From contig CAAFXG010000166.1 of NCBI GenBank assembly GCA_900766925.1, positions 1-24,000 on the forward strand: a stretch of DNA of 24,000 bases, written 5' to 3'. Source of the stretch: Lachnospiraceae bacterium. GTDB lineage: Bacteria > Bacillota > Clostridia > Lachnospirales > Lachnospiraceae. Under the pieces are notes generated by a model. The model had not been told where the DNA came from and made no database searches. It was given only the letters and a program-made list of their open reading frames with translations. The number at the start of each line of letters is the position of its first letter. Within the stretch, counting starts at the first letter, position 1. Shown piece after piece: positions 23,981 to 24,000 of the stretch. A program made the translations under genes and the position numbers.

Positions 23981-24000
23981 TCATTATCGGCAATTTATCT

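Overview
The window looks like chromosomal DNA from a low-GC, Gram-positive anaerobe of the Clostridia, most likely Lachnospiraceae. This rests on AT-rich codon use, strong AGGAGG-type ribosome binding sites, a DUF5688 protein (a family I associate with Lachnospiraceae), a YrzB/DUF1292 protein and a Gram-positive style MacB transporter. Almost every gene lies on the minus strand; the one clear plus-strand gene is the DUF1292 protein at 3699-4013. I found no tRNA, rRNA, CRISPR array or prophage. Gene starts were re-chosen from ribosome binding sites wherever the longest reading frame ran back into the neighbouring gene or promoter.

Layout, left to right. (1) 67-3559: two half-size ABC exporter genes that overlap by 8 bp and form a heterodimeric exporter with one degenerate ATP site. 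(2) 3699-4013: a lone DUF1292 gene, divergent from the exporter. (3) 4029-4234: a 206-bp MITE-like element with arms of about 63 bp, flanked by a CAGA direct repeat. It sits between convergent genes and supplies the stop codon of the next gene. (4) 4223-9253: a tightly packed four-gene operon read leftward: SEC-C protein, UvrD-type helicase, MBOAT O-acyltransferase, DHHW/SGNH protein. The last two form a cell-surface polysaccharide O-acetylation pair. (5) 9386-9646: a small membrane protein. (6) 9724-14994: a MacAB-like export operon with two different HlyD-type adaptors around one ATPase, then one permease. The second adaptor carries about 140 residues of Thr/Lys/Glu/Asp repeats exactly where the tip of its coiled-coil hairpin should be. 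(7) 15083-17419: TetR regulator, stand-alone receiver domain and RarA in one operon behind a strong promoter. (8) 17641-18802: a cold-shock protein and the DUF5688 protein. (9) 19034-21907: HisC with its own consensus promoter, then an Xaa-His dipeptidase and a 74-residue CxxC protein. (10) 22060-23943: an unknown three-helix membrane protein, an unknown helical protein and a Fic-domain AMPylator with an N-terminal DNA-binding domain.

The most noteworthy items are the inserted inverted-repeat element, whose removal in silico restores a different C-terminus for the DHHW protein; the two-adaptor exporter with its recently expanded repeat insert; and the co-transcription of a DNA helicase with wall-polymer O-acetylation genes. 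Most of the rest is ordinary housekeeping sequence.
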